Source: Halomicrobium sp. LC1Hm
GTDB lineage: Archaea; Halobacteriota; Halobacteria; Halobacteriales; Haloarculaceae
Length of the DNA: 64,000 nucleotides
Assembly: GCF_009617995.1 (NCBI RefSeq)
Contig: NZ_CP044129.1
Span: 806,001-870,000 of the forward strand
Direction: 5' to 3'
This document shows positions 9,812-16,185 of this stretch, one piece after another; position 1 is the first letter of the stretch, and the number at the start of each line of letters is the position of its first letter. Position numbers and translations under genes: made by a program. Below the pieces are notes generated by a model, which was not told the origin of the DNA, did not search any database, and worked only from the letters and a program-made list of their open reading frames with translations.

Positions 9812-9952
9812 CTACTCGTCCAGATCGTAGGAGGCTGTCTCGCAGGGGTCACAGTACGGACAGTCCGCCGCTGGCGTCGACAGCGTCGTCCCGCAGCGAC
9901 GACACTCGTGAATACATCTTCCTGATCGGTTGAGGAGGGAGCGCAAGCTCAC
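9812..9952 (-). CDS. Small CxxC zinc-ribbon protein downstream of tfb
   Basis: 46 codons from a GTG at 9952 to TAG at 9812. The peptide has CRRCG and CPYCDPC motifs (HECRRCGTTLSTPAADCPYC) and ends in an acidic tail. This is the build of the small zinc-binding proteins common in haloarchaea. It starts 5 bases after the tfb stop, so it is very likely cotranscribed with tfb. There is no ATG in frame, so the GTG start is inferred. Role unknown; such proteins often bind nucleic acid or partner proteins. Confidence 0.6.
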   Translation of the reverse strand: MSLRSLLNRSGRCIHECRRCGTTLSTPAADCPYCDPCETASYDLDE

Positions 9953-9957
9953 GGGAA

Positions 9958-10881
9958 TCATTCCAGCACCGCCTGAAGCTCGTCCCGACGCTGACGAATC
10001 GTCACGATCGAGACGTCCGCGACGGAGGCGACCTCGGACTGTGTGACCGACAGGTCGTGTTCCCCGCAGGCGAGATAGAGTGCAGCGCCTGCAAGTCCTG
10101 CGGGGTGGCGTCCGTTCGCCAGTCCCTCGTCGACAGCCACGTCAGCGAGGTCACGCGCTCGTCGACGCACGCCCGCTGGCACATCGAGTTGATCGGCGAA
10201 TTTCGGGAGCAACTGCTGAGGCTGCTGGATCGACGTCTCCAGACCGAATTCGACGTTCAGAACGCTATATGCGTTCCGTAGTGCCGACTCCTCACACCGC
10301 GCGACGCTTGCGATCTCTTGGGCGCTGTCTGGGAGTGATCGGCATCGACACACTGCATAGATACTCCCCGCTGCGAACGCTTCGAGCGACCGTCCGATCA
10401 GCAACTCTTCGTCCTGAGCCTGCCGAAAGAGTGTACAGGCGAACTCGGTCGTCTCGCGAGTCATCCCCAGAGCGGCGACGATCCGTGCGATCTCCGTACA
10501 GGCGAAGGCGAGATTCCGTTCTGCTTTCGACTGGAAACGTGCCCGGTTGTGTTCGCGACGCAGTCGACCGAGTTGACGCCGTTTCTTGTTGGAGAGGGAC
10601 TGTTGCTTCCCATCTTTCCACCGTCCAATCTGACTGGAGAGGCCCCGATCGTGACGTGCGGGCGTCAACGGCGCGCCCGTCCGTTCCCTGTTCGGTCCGT
10701 CCTCGAACGACCGTGGTTCGAAATCGTGCGCAATCCCGTAGCCATCGATGACGAGTCCACACTCCCGACAGGTGCGCTCTCCACCATCGGTTTCGATCTC
10801 GCCATTGCATTCGGGACAGCAGCCACTGCATTGGTTGGATGTCTCTTCGTCGAAGCCACTCGCGTATGGAGTTCCGATCAT
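9958..10881 (-). CDS. tfb: Transcription initiation factor TFB
   Basis: 307 residues from ATG at 10881; a GTG at 10917 would add 12 residues. The N-terminal zinc ribbon has CPEC and CRECG pairs (cysteines at about 22, 25, 38, 41). The B-finger/linker region follows, then two cyclin-like repeats (AFACTEIARIVAALGM... and LPKFADQLDVPAG...). TFB recruits RNA polymerase to TBP-bound promoters. Haloarchaea carry several paralogues, and element-borne copies can redirect transcription. Its promoter belongs to the repeated TTTTATC/GC-palindrome type shared with four other genes here. Confidence 0.93.
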   Translation of the reverse strand: MIGTPYASGFDEETSNQCSGCCPECNGEIETDGGERTCRECGLVIDGYGIAHDFEPRSFEDGPNRERTGAPLTPARHDRGLSSQIGRWKDGKQQSLSNKKRRQLGRLRREHNRARFQSKAERNLAFACTEIARIVAALGMTRETTEFACTLFRQAQDEELLIGRSLEAFAAGSIYAVCRCRSLPDSAQEIASVARCEESALRNAYSVLNVEFGLETSIQQPQQLLPKFADQLDVPAGVRRRARDLADVAVDEGLANGRHPAGLAGAALYLACGEHDLSVTQSEVASVADVSIVTIRQRRDELQAVLE

Positions 10882-10908
10882 ATTCGAAGGCAGGACGTCT
10901 GGTGTGAC

Positions 10909-10937
10909 GCCCCGCACCCCTCTGGGGGGCGATAAAA
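10909..10937 (-). promoter_or_regulatory. Shared TTTTATC + GC-palindrome promoter, copy 1 (tfb)
   Basis: Read on the minus strand: TTTTATC (10937-10931), then CGCCCCCC-AGAG-GGGTGCGGGGC, then about 28 bases to the tfb ATG. The TTTTATC box is at TATA position, and the inverted C/G runs lie between it and the expected transcript start, where a repressor would block initiation. The same layout precedes the genes starting at 12661, 14095, 15354 and 16020. Confidence 0.6.
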
Positions 10938-11011
10938 CACGCGGCAGCGTTGGCTGTCAGTCGTGGTTGTGAACGAGCCGTTCGAGGGGTGGGCTACAGG
11001 CTGAACAGGCC

Positions 11012-11038
11012 GAGTGCCTCGGGGCTTGACCCCGAGGC
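11012..11038 (-). terminator. Hairpin after the 11042-11485 gene
   Basis: The inverted repeat CCTCGGGG / CCCCGAGG (loop CTTGA) starts a few bases after the stop codon of the leftward gene ending at 11042. It may end that transcript or protect its 3' end. No T-run follows, so a regulatory hairpin is also possible. Confidence 0.4.
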
Positions 11039-11041
11039 GGT

Positions 11042-11485
11042 TCACCGCTCCCAGAATGCACGCTGACGATCTTCGATTTCGGACAGAACCATCGAGAGTA
11101 TATCCCGCCAGTCGGATGGATGTGACGTATCCTCACCAGGTGTCGGTGCATCAGGTCCCGGATGGATGTGATCACGAGCATTATGATCGGATGGGTGTCG
11201 ATCCCATCGGTGGTCGTACTCGCCGGTTTCGTGCTCCTCGTGATAGTGCAGCGTGAAATCGCCATTCTCGAACCAGACTACTTCGAGGCGAGCGCTTCGA
11301 ACACTATCCGGATAGAACCGCTGGTCGTACACGCACACGAGGTGGTCGGGCGCAAACGCTGGCTGATCGTCGATCCGACTGAAACGGTCACTGGCTGCAA
11401 GTCGGGCCTGGATAACGTCGAGTCGATCAAAATCGATCGGCGCACCGCTGGATGAGTCAGACGCGTCGGTGTCGCCACCAGTCAT
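11042..11485 (-). CDS. TumE-like (DUF6516-type) small protein
   Basis: 147 residues from ATG at 11485, overlapping the upstream gene's stop by 4 bases (ATGA). The core reads LVCVYDQRFYPDSVRSARLEVVWFENGDFTLHYHEEHETGEYDHRW in two adjoining stretches. This is the pattern of a strand-rich domain with conserved W/F-x-G-x-F and Y-x-H-x-W elements, as in DUF6516/TumE toxins. A long His/Asp/Pro-rich insert follows, then a C-terminal helix. It pairs with a winged-helix gene, a common haloarchaeal couple. A toxin role is inference from weak similarity. Confidence 0.5.
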   Translation of the reverse strand: MTGGDTDASDSSSGAPIDFDRLDVIQARLAASDRFSRIDDQPAFAPDHLVCVYDQRFYPDSVRSARLEVVWFENGDFTLHYHEEHETGEYDHRWDRHPSDHNARDHIHPGPDAPTPGEDTSHPSDWRDILSMVLSEIEDRQRAFWER

Positions 11486-12057
11486 ACTGCCGACTGGAGA
11501 TCGGCACCATCGCCGGATTCGGTGGTGAGCGCCCGTTCGAGGAGTGTCACTCGTCGTCGAGCCGTTCGCCACGCAGAGAGACGCTCCCAGACATTCTCGA
11601 TCGATTGGCCAGTCTCGTTGGCATAGCGTGAAATCGATATCTCGTTGGGTGAAGTGGCCTCGAATTCACTCTGTAGTGTCTCCACACGCTCCGATTCCGT
11701 TTCGAGGAGATCGACGAGTTCTTCGGCAGTGTACTCGTTTCGAAGTGTCTGGACACGTCGCCAGTTCAGGTACTCTTGATTCCGTTCGTAGGTGGCCGGC
11801 GATTCAGTGACCTTCCTCACGATGCCCATTTGTTCGAACCATTCCAGATACTCTCGTGCGGCATCGACACCGTGCCCTGCGAGGTCGGCGACATCGCTCG
11901 CCGTTGCTGGACTGTCGAGTGCGAGGACCGCGTCGAAGAAATCGTCCCGTGTTCGGTCACCGCGGACGAGTTTCTCCGGGGAGACCAACTCGTCGAAGTC
12001 AGGCGTATCAGCGCGTCCGTCGGCGTCCGCCTTCAGTTCTGAGCGCGGTTCTTCCAT
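11482..12057 (-). CDS. Winged-helix protein (DUF7342-type), partner of 11042-11485
   Basis: 191 residues. The N-terminal winged helix (about 35-95: DDFFDAVLALDSPATASDVADLAGHGVDAAREYLEWFEQMGIV in adjacent pieces) is followed by a helical, probably dimerising region. This matches the haloarchaeal DUF7342 family of predicted DNA-binding proteins. Overlap with the next gene suggests the two products act together, the winged-helix protein probably as antitoxin and/or repressor. No clear operator was seen in 12058-12120. Confidence 0.65.
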   Translation of the reverse strand: MEEPRSELKADADGRADTPDFDELVSPEKLVRGDRTRDDFFDAVLALDSPATASDVADLAGHGVDAAREYLEWFEQMGIVRKVTESPATYERNQEYLNWRRVQTLRNEYTAEELVDLLETESERVETLQSEFEATSPNEISISRYANETGQSIENVWERLSAWRTARRRVTLLERALTTESGDGADLQSAV

Positions 12058-12208
12058 ACTGACTATCTCGGGTCAGGGCGGAATAAATCTTTCTTCAGCG
12101 TTATATCCCTCCAGTTGAGAGGGGAGATCAACAAACGAGAGACAGCAAAGCCGTTGGGAATCCATACGAAGAATCTCACAGGAAGAGGGGACGCCGTACA
12201 CGACCTAC

Positions 12209-12661
12209 TCAAAATTGCCTTCGGCCCGCACGATAGCACTGCCAGCAGGGGAATTCATCGGGGAGGTCATCACAATCACAGTCATCAGCGTCCTCTGTGG
12301 CAGCCTTCTGATCAACATCCGACTCCGCATGAAGAGACGCTCCTCGTTGATTCTCTCGGGTCTTCGAGCCGCCATCTGCGACGATTTTCGCCTCACGGGC
12401 GAAGTCGAGGATTGGGCGGCGCATCGCAACAGCGACTCGGTGCTTACACGCGTTCTCGTAGTGTTCGTCCGCAGGGCAAGTGCACGAGACTGGCAGGTCG
12501 GCTTCGATCACCACGAGATACTCGTGGTTCTCTGGGTCAACATGACTCCCGTTGCGAACGAGGATGTTCGTCTCCAGCAATTCGAATGTCAGGGCTTCGT
12601 ACTGGGCGCGCTTGATGACTCGATTCGGTGCCTCGAGTCGATCGAGTGGATGTTCAGTCAT
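12209..12661 (-). CDS. SWIM zinc-finger protein
   Basis: 150 residues from ATG at 12661; a GTG at 12691 is an alternative. The SWIM motif CxC-xn-CxH is present as CTCPADEHYENACKH (about residues 57-71). A long polar Asp/Cys-rich tail ends with CDCDDLP and CWQCYRAG, a possible second metal site. SWIM domains bind DNA or protein partners. Transcribed from the shared TTTTATC/palindrome promoter (12681-12710). Function unknown beyond zinc binding. Confidence 0.8.
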   Translation of the reverse strand: MTEHPLDRLEAPNRVIKRAQYEALTFELLETNILVRNGSHVDPENHEYLVVIEADLPVSCTCPADEHYENACKHRVAVAMRRPILDFAREAKIVADGGSKTRENQRGASLHAESDVDQKAATEDADDCDCDDLPDEFPCWQCYRAGRRQF

Positions 12662-12680
12662 AGCGAAGTGCGAGGCCAGT

Positions 12681-12710
12681 GCGCCCCGCACCCCTCAGGG
12701 GGTGATAAAA
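12681..12710 (-). promoter_or_regulatory. Shared TTTTATC + GC-palindrome promoter, copy 2 (SWIM gene)
   Basis: On the minus strand: TTTTATC (12710-12704), CACCCCC-TGA-GGGGTGCGGGGCG, then about 20 bases to the ATG at 12661. Nearly identical to the tfb copy in the palindrome, though the downstream genes are unrelated. Confidence 0.6.
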
Positions 12711-12799
12711 ATGCGTCGCGTCTCTGGGGGACTCACTGCCGACAAAGAGCGCCTAGACAGTTGTTGACGACTGTTCGGAGTTCGTTCAATGAATTGAGC

Positions 12800-13213
12800 T
12801 CACACGTCGTCCGGACGCGGGGCATTCTCGTACTTGACCATTTTCTCGGGCTTGTCGGAGATGGTCTCGTAGATCCGTTGGAGCGTCTCTTCGGCAGCGA
12901 GCAGATTGTGCTCTTCGAAGAATTCCCGCCCTTCCTCCGAGAGGCCGTAGAACTTCCAGGGATAGCCCTGCCGGCGCTGGTCGTCGTCCAGTGCAACCTC
13001 TGTGACGATACCGGCGTCGATCAGCTTCTGGATGTGTTTGTAGACGGTGGCGTCGCTCACGCTGGGGTTGAGCTCCTCAAGTTCGTACATCGACGGTAGC
13101 TGCTCGGGGTGTTGGAGAATGTTGTTGATGAGCGAGAAACGCGTCTGTTGGGTGACGAAATGGACGAGTTCGCGGGTTTCTCTCTCCTCGGCGGTTCCCA
13201 GATCGGTGCTCAT
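12800..13213 (-). CDS. Winged-helix regulator, divergent partner of 13343-13891
   Basis: 137 residues. A winged helix occupies about 20-95: FSLINNILQHPEQLPS, then ATVYKHIQKLIDAGIV as recognition helix and wing. The C-terminal helix includes EETLQRIYETISDKPEKM. It resembles the N-terminal third of the protein at 19394-20509 (shared HP-x2-LPS...L, F-YGL-x2-G, ...RPD/E end). It is divergent from 13343-13891 across a 129-bp region with two palindromes, so it probably represses itself and its partner. ArsR/PadR-like fold; signal unknown. Confidence 0.78.
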   Translation of the reverse strand: MSTDLGTAEERETRELVHFVTQQTRFSLINNILQHPEQLPSMYELEELNPSVSDATVYKHIQKLIDAGIVTEVALDDDQRRQGYPWKFYGLSEEGREFFEEHNLLAAEETLQRIYETISDKPEKMVKYENAPRPDDV

Positions 13214-13244
13214 ACGTCACAGTTACCGCTCTGGCGGCAAGTAG

Positions 13245-13304
13245 TTTACTCTTGAGTAAATCACTCGAAAGCAAAGTAGCTAGTAATTGAGTGAGTAAAT
13301 TACT
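13245..13304. promoter_or_regulatory. Operator palindromes in a divergent promoter
   Basis: A perfect palindrome TTTACTC-TT-GAGTAAA lies at 13245-13260. A second, imperfect one built from the same half-sites (AGTAATT ... AATTACT around GAGTGAGT) is at about 13282-13304. They sit between the divergent genes starting at 13213 and 13343 and are the likely binding sites of the winged-helix protein. Confidence 0.6.
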
Positions 13305-13342
13305 TCAGAACACATATGCCGCGACCTTGAGAGAGACGATGT

Positions 13343-13891
13343 ATGTCTGACGAGGAGACGCCGGTTCCCGAGGAGGTCCTCACCAGTGCCAAAGACCAAC
13401 TTGATGAGGAAGAGATCTCGCTGGCAGACAACGAAGAGATACTCCACGCGCTGAGTGAGTTGACGCCAGTCTACGAGAACGATCAATCGTATTTCGTACT
13501 GGGAAACTACGACCGAGATCCAATCCGGCGATTGAACCTCGTCGTGGATCGTCTGAACCGACGCACTGACGCGTACGCCTTCCGGATGGTCGACATCAAA
13601 GGTGAGTGGGATAACAGCATTCAGAAATTCTGCTTGATCGCCGATATTGTAACGTGCCTTGTGGGTGTCGCGGAGAAGGACCCGAGCGACTTCCTCGTTG
13701 AACAAGGACTACTCGTCGGGACGACTGAATACTTTTCAAAGAGCCACGTGCTCAAGCGGGAGTATGAGAACGAGGAACATCCGTTCGGCTGGATGCAGGA
13801 CGGTGTCTTCGATTTGTTCGACCAGAAAGGACGACTCTATCTCTGGCAGACAGAGGAGGATCTCACTAACGTGGCTGAGGACCTCCCATGA
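13343..13891 (+). CDS. Rossmann-like protein of a repeated regulator/effector pair
   Basis: 182 residues, family not recognised. Readable blocks: SYFVLGNYDRDPIRRL (strand and helix near 52-67), YAFRMVDI, then a helix leading to ADIVTCLVGV and FLVEQGLLVGT, and YFSKSHVLKREY. These align by eye with the protein at 18513-19271 in the same order. The order glycine-rich strand, Arg-rich helix, Asp before a hydrophobic strand, and E-x-G helix is like nucleoside deoxyribosyltransferase/TIR-type folds. An enzymatic or NAD/nucleotide-acting role is inference only. Divergent from a winged-helix gene. Confidence 0.7.
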   Translation: MSDEETPVPEEVLTSAKDQLDEEEISLADNEEILHALSELTPVYENDQSYFVLGNYDRDPIRRLNLVVDRLNRRTDAYAFRMVDIKGEWDNSIQKFCLIADIVTCLVGVAEKDPSDFLVEQGLLVGTTEYFSKSHVLKREYENEEHPFGWMQDGVFDLFDQKGRLYLWQTEEDLTNVAEDLP

Positions 13892-13924
13892 CGACGAAAG
13901 TAGAATCGCACCAGTGCCGTTGTT

Positions 13925-14095
13925 CTACTGTCGCCACGTTCGGGGAACGTACCCCTGTTCTTCGACGAGATCGGCGTAGTCTCGAAGAATCGCGATGAGT
14001 GCGAGTTCGGGAACGCCATCTTCCGCAGTCGCGACGAGGAGTTGTTCGAGTTGCTGTTCGGCTTCGACCAGTTCGGGGAGTTCGTTCTCGGTCAT
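13925..14095 (-). CDS. Small conserved acidic helical protein, copy 1
   Basis: 56 residues from ATG at 14095 to TAG at 13925. Helical and acidic (ELVEAEQQLEQLLVATAEDG, then ALIAILRDYADLVEEQGYVP). It differs from the protein at 15160-15354 at only two of the first 55 positions, so the duplication is recent. Function unknown. Its promoter is the shared type (14115-14144), embedded in the 3' end of hepT. Confidence 0.72.
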   Translation of the reverse strand: MTENELPELVEAEQQLEQLLVATAEDGVPELALIAILRDYADLVEEQGYVPRTWRQ

Positions 14096-14114
14096 GGTGA
14101 CGAGGACGATGATT

Positions 14115-14144
14115 GCGCCCTCGTCCGTCAGGGGCGCGATAAAA
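14115..14144 (-). promoter_or_regulatory. Shared TTTTATC + GC-palindrome promoter, copy 3
   Basis: On the minus strand: TTTTATC (14144-14138), then GCGCCCC-TGACGGACGA-GGGCGC. The ATG at 14095 is about 20 bases past the palindrome. Nearly the same sequence recurs at 15375-15402. Confidence 0.6.
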
Positions 14145-14603
14145 TCAGTCGTCTAGTGCGCCAATCGAATCGAGGTGCTCCCGAACGGCTTGTACGAAGG
14201 CTCGGTAGCGTTCGAGGTCTTGGAGAGCGTTGTAGACGACATCGTGATCGATGATGTTTCCGTAGGTGTGGGACAAGACGTTCCGGAACTGAGCGCCCTG
14301 TACCATCTCTTCGGCCAGTACACCCGGAAGAACACCCATCTCACCGAGCGTTCGCATCGACGCTGGGTTAGTTTCTGGTGGCTGCCCACGCTCCTGCTTG
14401 ACGATCTCTTCGGCGATATCGATAGCCGCTTCTGTCATCTTCACGAAGCGGCGCTCGACGATATCGCGAGTGTCCGAATCGTCTTTGTAATCTTCTCGAC
14501 TGATACGCTGCTTTCGGGCAAGGACACCGAGGCTCTCTTCGATGGTTTCGACAGCGCTGAGTATACGGCTAAGGCGATCTGTCGACAGTCCCTTATCGGT
14601 CAT
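14145..14603 (-). CDS. hepT: HepT toxin (HEPN RNase) of an MntA-HepT module
   Basis: 152 residues, all-helical DUF86/HEPN family. The catalytic R-x4-H-x-Y motif is intact as RNVLSHTY (about residues 107-114). HepT cleaves RNA, including tRNA in studied cases; its partner MntA adds AMP to the tyrosine of this motif and so neutralises it. The start codon overlaps the mntA stop by 4 bases, the usual coupling for this module. N-terminal 40 residues look helical and charged. The module is bracketed by near-identical copies of a small gene (13925-14095, 15160-15354). Confidence 0.9.
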   Translation of the reverse strand: MTDKGLSTDRLSRILSAVETIEESLGVLARKQRISREDYKDDSDTRDIVERRFVKMTEAAIDIAEEIVKQERGQPPETNPASMRTLGEMGVLPGVLAEEMVQGAQFRNVLSHTYGNIIDHDVVYNALQDLERYRAFVQAVREHLDSIGALDD

Positions 14604-15088
14604 CCGCTATCCTCTGACTCGCCCGCAGCTGGCACCCCAGTATCGCTATCGCCGAGATGGTCGTCGATTCTCTCCAAGGCCGCATCCAGCCGTTCGCGAG
14701 GCGATTGCTGGTCATCTTCAGGCACTGTGAGCTGACGACGAAGCTCGGTAGCGTGCTCCGCTTCACCAACAAGCAGGACCCCGTTCTCGAAGATCGATGT
14801 TGCAAGCGATGGCGAGACCGCGTGGAGGTCCACCAGGTCCACGTCATTCGTCTCAAGTACGTCACTCAGTTCGGCACTCAATCCGAAGAACACGTCATTA
14901 TACTCCGGTTCGGTTTGCCGAAGATCATCGAATTCGACCGCGAGGTCGATATCGCTCTCAGGATGAATCGTCTCGGTGGCGTAAGAGCCAAAGAGAATCG
15001 CGAGCCGTACCGAATGCTCCCGGAGGACAGTCTGAAGGCTGTCGACAGCAAGGGAAGCATCAAGCGTGACCGACTCAGCAGTCCTCAT
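14600..15088 (-). CDS. mntA: MntA antitoxin, minimal nucleotidyltransferase
   Basis: 162 residues from ATG at 15088; the open frame extends to 15196 but lacks family character. The MNT signature GS-x10-D-x-D is present as GSYATETIHPESDIDLAV, and a later acidic residue lies in VDLVDLHA. The enzyme transfers AMP to the HepT tyrosine. A TATA box (TTTTATATAAA on the minus strand, 15120-15110) is centred about 27 bases before the ATG, so the transcript is probably leaderless. The C-terminal 50 residues are an acidic extension, perhaps a contact for the toxin. Confidence 0.9.
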   Translation of the reverse strand: MRTAESVTLDASLAVDSLQTVLREHSVRLAILFGSYATETIHPESDIDLAVEFDDLRQTEPEYNDVFFGLSAELSDVLETNDVDLVDLHAVSPSLATSIFENGVLLVGEAEHATELRRQLTVPEDDQQSPRERLDAALERIDDHLGDSDTGVPAAGESEDSG

Positions 15089-15109
15089 TGCTCGAAAGTA
15101 CGGTGCCGA

Positions 15110-15120
15110 TTTATATAAAA
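15110..15120 (-). promoter_or_regulatory. TATA box of mntA-hepT
   Basis: Minus-strand TTTTATATAAA, about 27 bases before the mntA ATG at 15088, which places the transcript start at or next to the start codon. Confidence 0.65.
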
Positions 15121-15159
15121 ACGCAGGGAGAAGTCGTTCGATTCCAGAGAGCAAGCGCA

Positions 15160-15354
15160 TCAAGATTGTTCCTCGACAGGCGCTGGGTTTCGCCACGTCC
15201 GGGGCACGTATCCCTGCTCTTCGACGAGATCGGCGTAGTCACGAAGGACCGCGATGAGTGCGAGCTCGGGAACGCCGTCTTCGGCAGTGGCGACGAGGAG
15301 TTGTTCGAGTTGCTGTTCAGCTTCGACCAGTTCGGAGAGTTCGTTCTCGGTCAT
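15160..15354 (-). CDS. Small conserved acidic helical protein, copy 2
   Basis: 64 residues from ATG at 15354. Same protein as at 13925-14095 for the first 55 residues (two differences), then a divergent tail (NPAPVEEQS). Preceded by the same promoter type at 15375-15402. With the other copy it forms a ~220-bp direct repeat on either side of mntA-hepT. Function unknown. Confidence 0.75.
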   Translation of the reverse strand: MTENELSELVEAEQQLEQLLVATAEDGVPELALIAVLRDYADLVEEQGYVPRTWRNPAPVEEQS

Positions 15355-15374
15355 AGTGACGAGGACGATGATTG

Positions 15375-15402
15375 CGCCCTCGCCCGTTGGGGCGCGATAG
15401 AA
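15375..15402 (-). promoter_or_regulatory. Shared promoter, copy 4 (TTCTATC variant)
   Basis: On the minus strand: TTCTATC (15402-15396), GCGCCCC-AACGGGCGA-GGGCGC, then about 20 bases to the ATG at 15354. The TATA-like box has one change from the other copies. Confidence 0.55.
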
Positions 15403-16020
15403 CTACGGCTGGGCGGGGCGAGTGACGTGGAGTTCTTCATCGCGAGTCCAGAACCTGAGCTTCTGGATCAGGTATTTCGTCGCGCTCTCTTCGTCGAAGA
15501 CGTCGCGATCGAGCATGTCTCCCGTGATGTCTTTCAGGGCCTTACAGCGACCACGCATGACGCCGTCACCGACGGGAACGCCCTCGTACCACCGAACCGT
15601 ATAGTACGCGCCATTGCCGATCGTCGGTGCCGCCTCAATGGTTTCTGAATCCTGCGTTAGTCCAAGCCAGACTGTCCGATACGGCGTGACCTCGAACGAC
15701 TGGGAGACGACGTAGAACGCTTCGTGATGAAGATAATCGAGCGTCGTGAAGGCGATATCATCGAGGGTGATCGCGACTTCTATGGGATCAAGATCGATCG
15801 GACAGTCATTCAGAGGTGGTGATTCGAAGGAAGCGTCACGTGGTGTGTCGAGAGATTCTTCGAAGCACCTCTTGATTTCCTTCGAGGGTGTTTGGCCAGC
15901 GAAGGGTGTCTGTGGAGCTATTTTGTCCATGAGTGTGAGATTCATCCCGCCCCAGTGTGAGTAGTGGCAGTTATACAGTCCATCCGGTCGTTCGTAGGCA
16001 ACGAGTGCTCTGTGTCCCAT
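15403..16020 (-). CDS. DUF6735-type haloarchaeal protein
   Basis: 205 residues from ATG at 16020; the frame stays open to 16143, but MGHRALVAYERPDGLYN is the typical family start. The N terminus is followed by CHYSHWGG. A second conserved part has AFYVVSQSFEVTPYRTVWLGL, and the C terminus includes TKYLIQKLRFWT. I recall this as the DUF6735 family found on haloarchaeal plasmids and islands; no activity is known. Its promoter is the shared TTTTATC/palindrome type, which groups it with tfb and the SWIM gene. Confidence 0.68.
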   Translation of the reverse strand: MGHRALVAYERPDGLYNCHYSHWGGMNLTLMDKIAPQTPFAGQTPSKEIKRCFEESLDTPRDASFESPPLNDCPIDLDPIEVAITLDDIAFTTLDYLHHEAFYVVSQSFEVTPYRTVWLGLTQDSETIEAAPTIGNGAYYTVRWYEGVPVGDGVMRGRCKALKDITGDMLDRDVFDEESATKYLIQKLRFWTRDEELHVTRPAQP

Positions 16021-16036
16021 TGGCAATCTGCGGGAT

Positions 16037-16065
16037 TCCCCCGCACCCTTCTGGGGGCGATAAAA
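16037..16065 (-). promoter_or_regulatory. Shared TTTTATC + GC-palindrome promoter, copy 5
   Basis: On the minus strand: TTTTATC (16065-16059), GCCCCCAGA-AGGGTGCGGGGG, then about 17 bases to the ATG at 16020. Confidence 0.6.
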
Positions 16066-16185
16066 TAGCCTTCTGTCTCGTCCATCTCTGACTTCCTTTC
16101 CAGTATCGGAACCTTGGCGTCGGAATTCACCCCGACACGACACGATTCGACACTATCATAGAGCGCAATTCTGCTGAGAGGCGTG

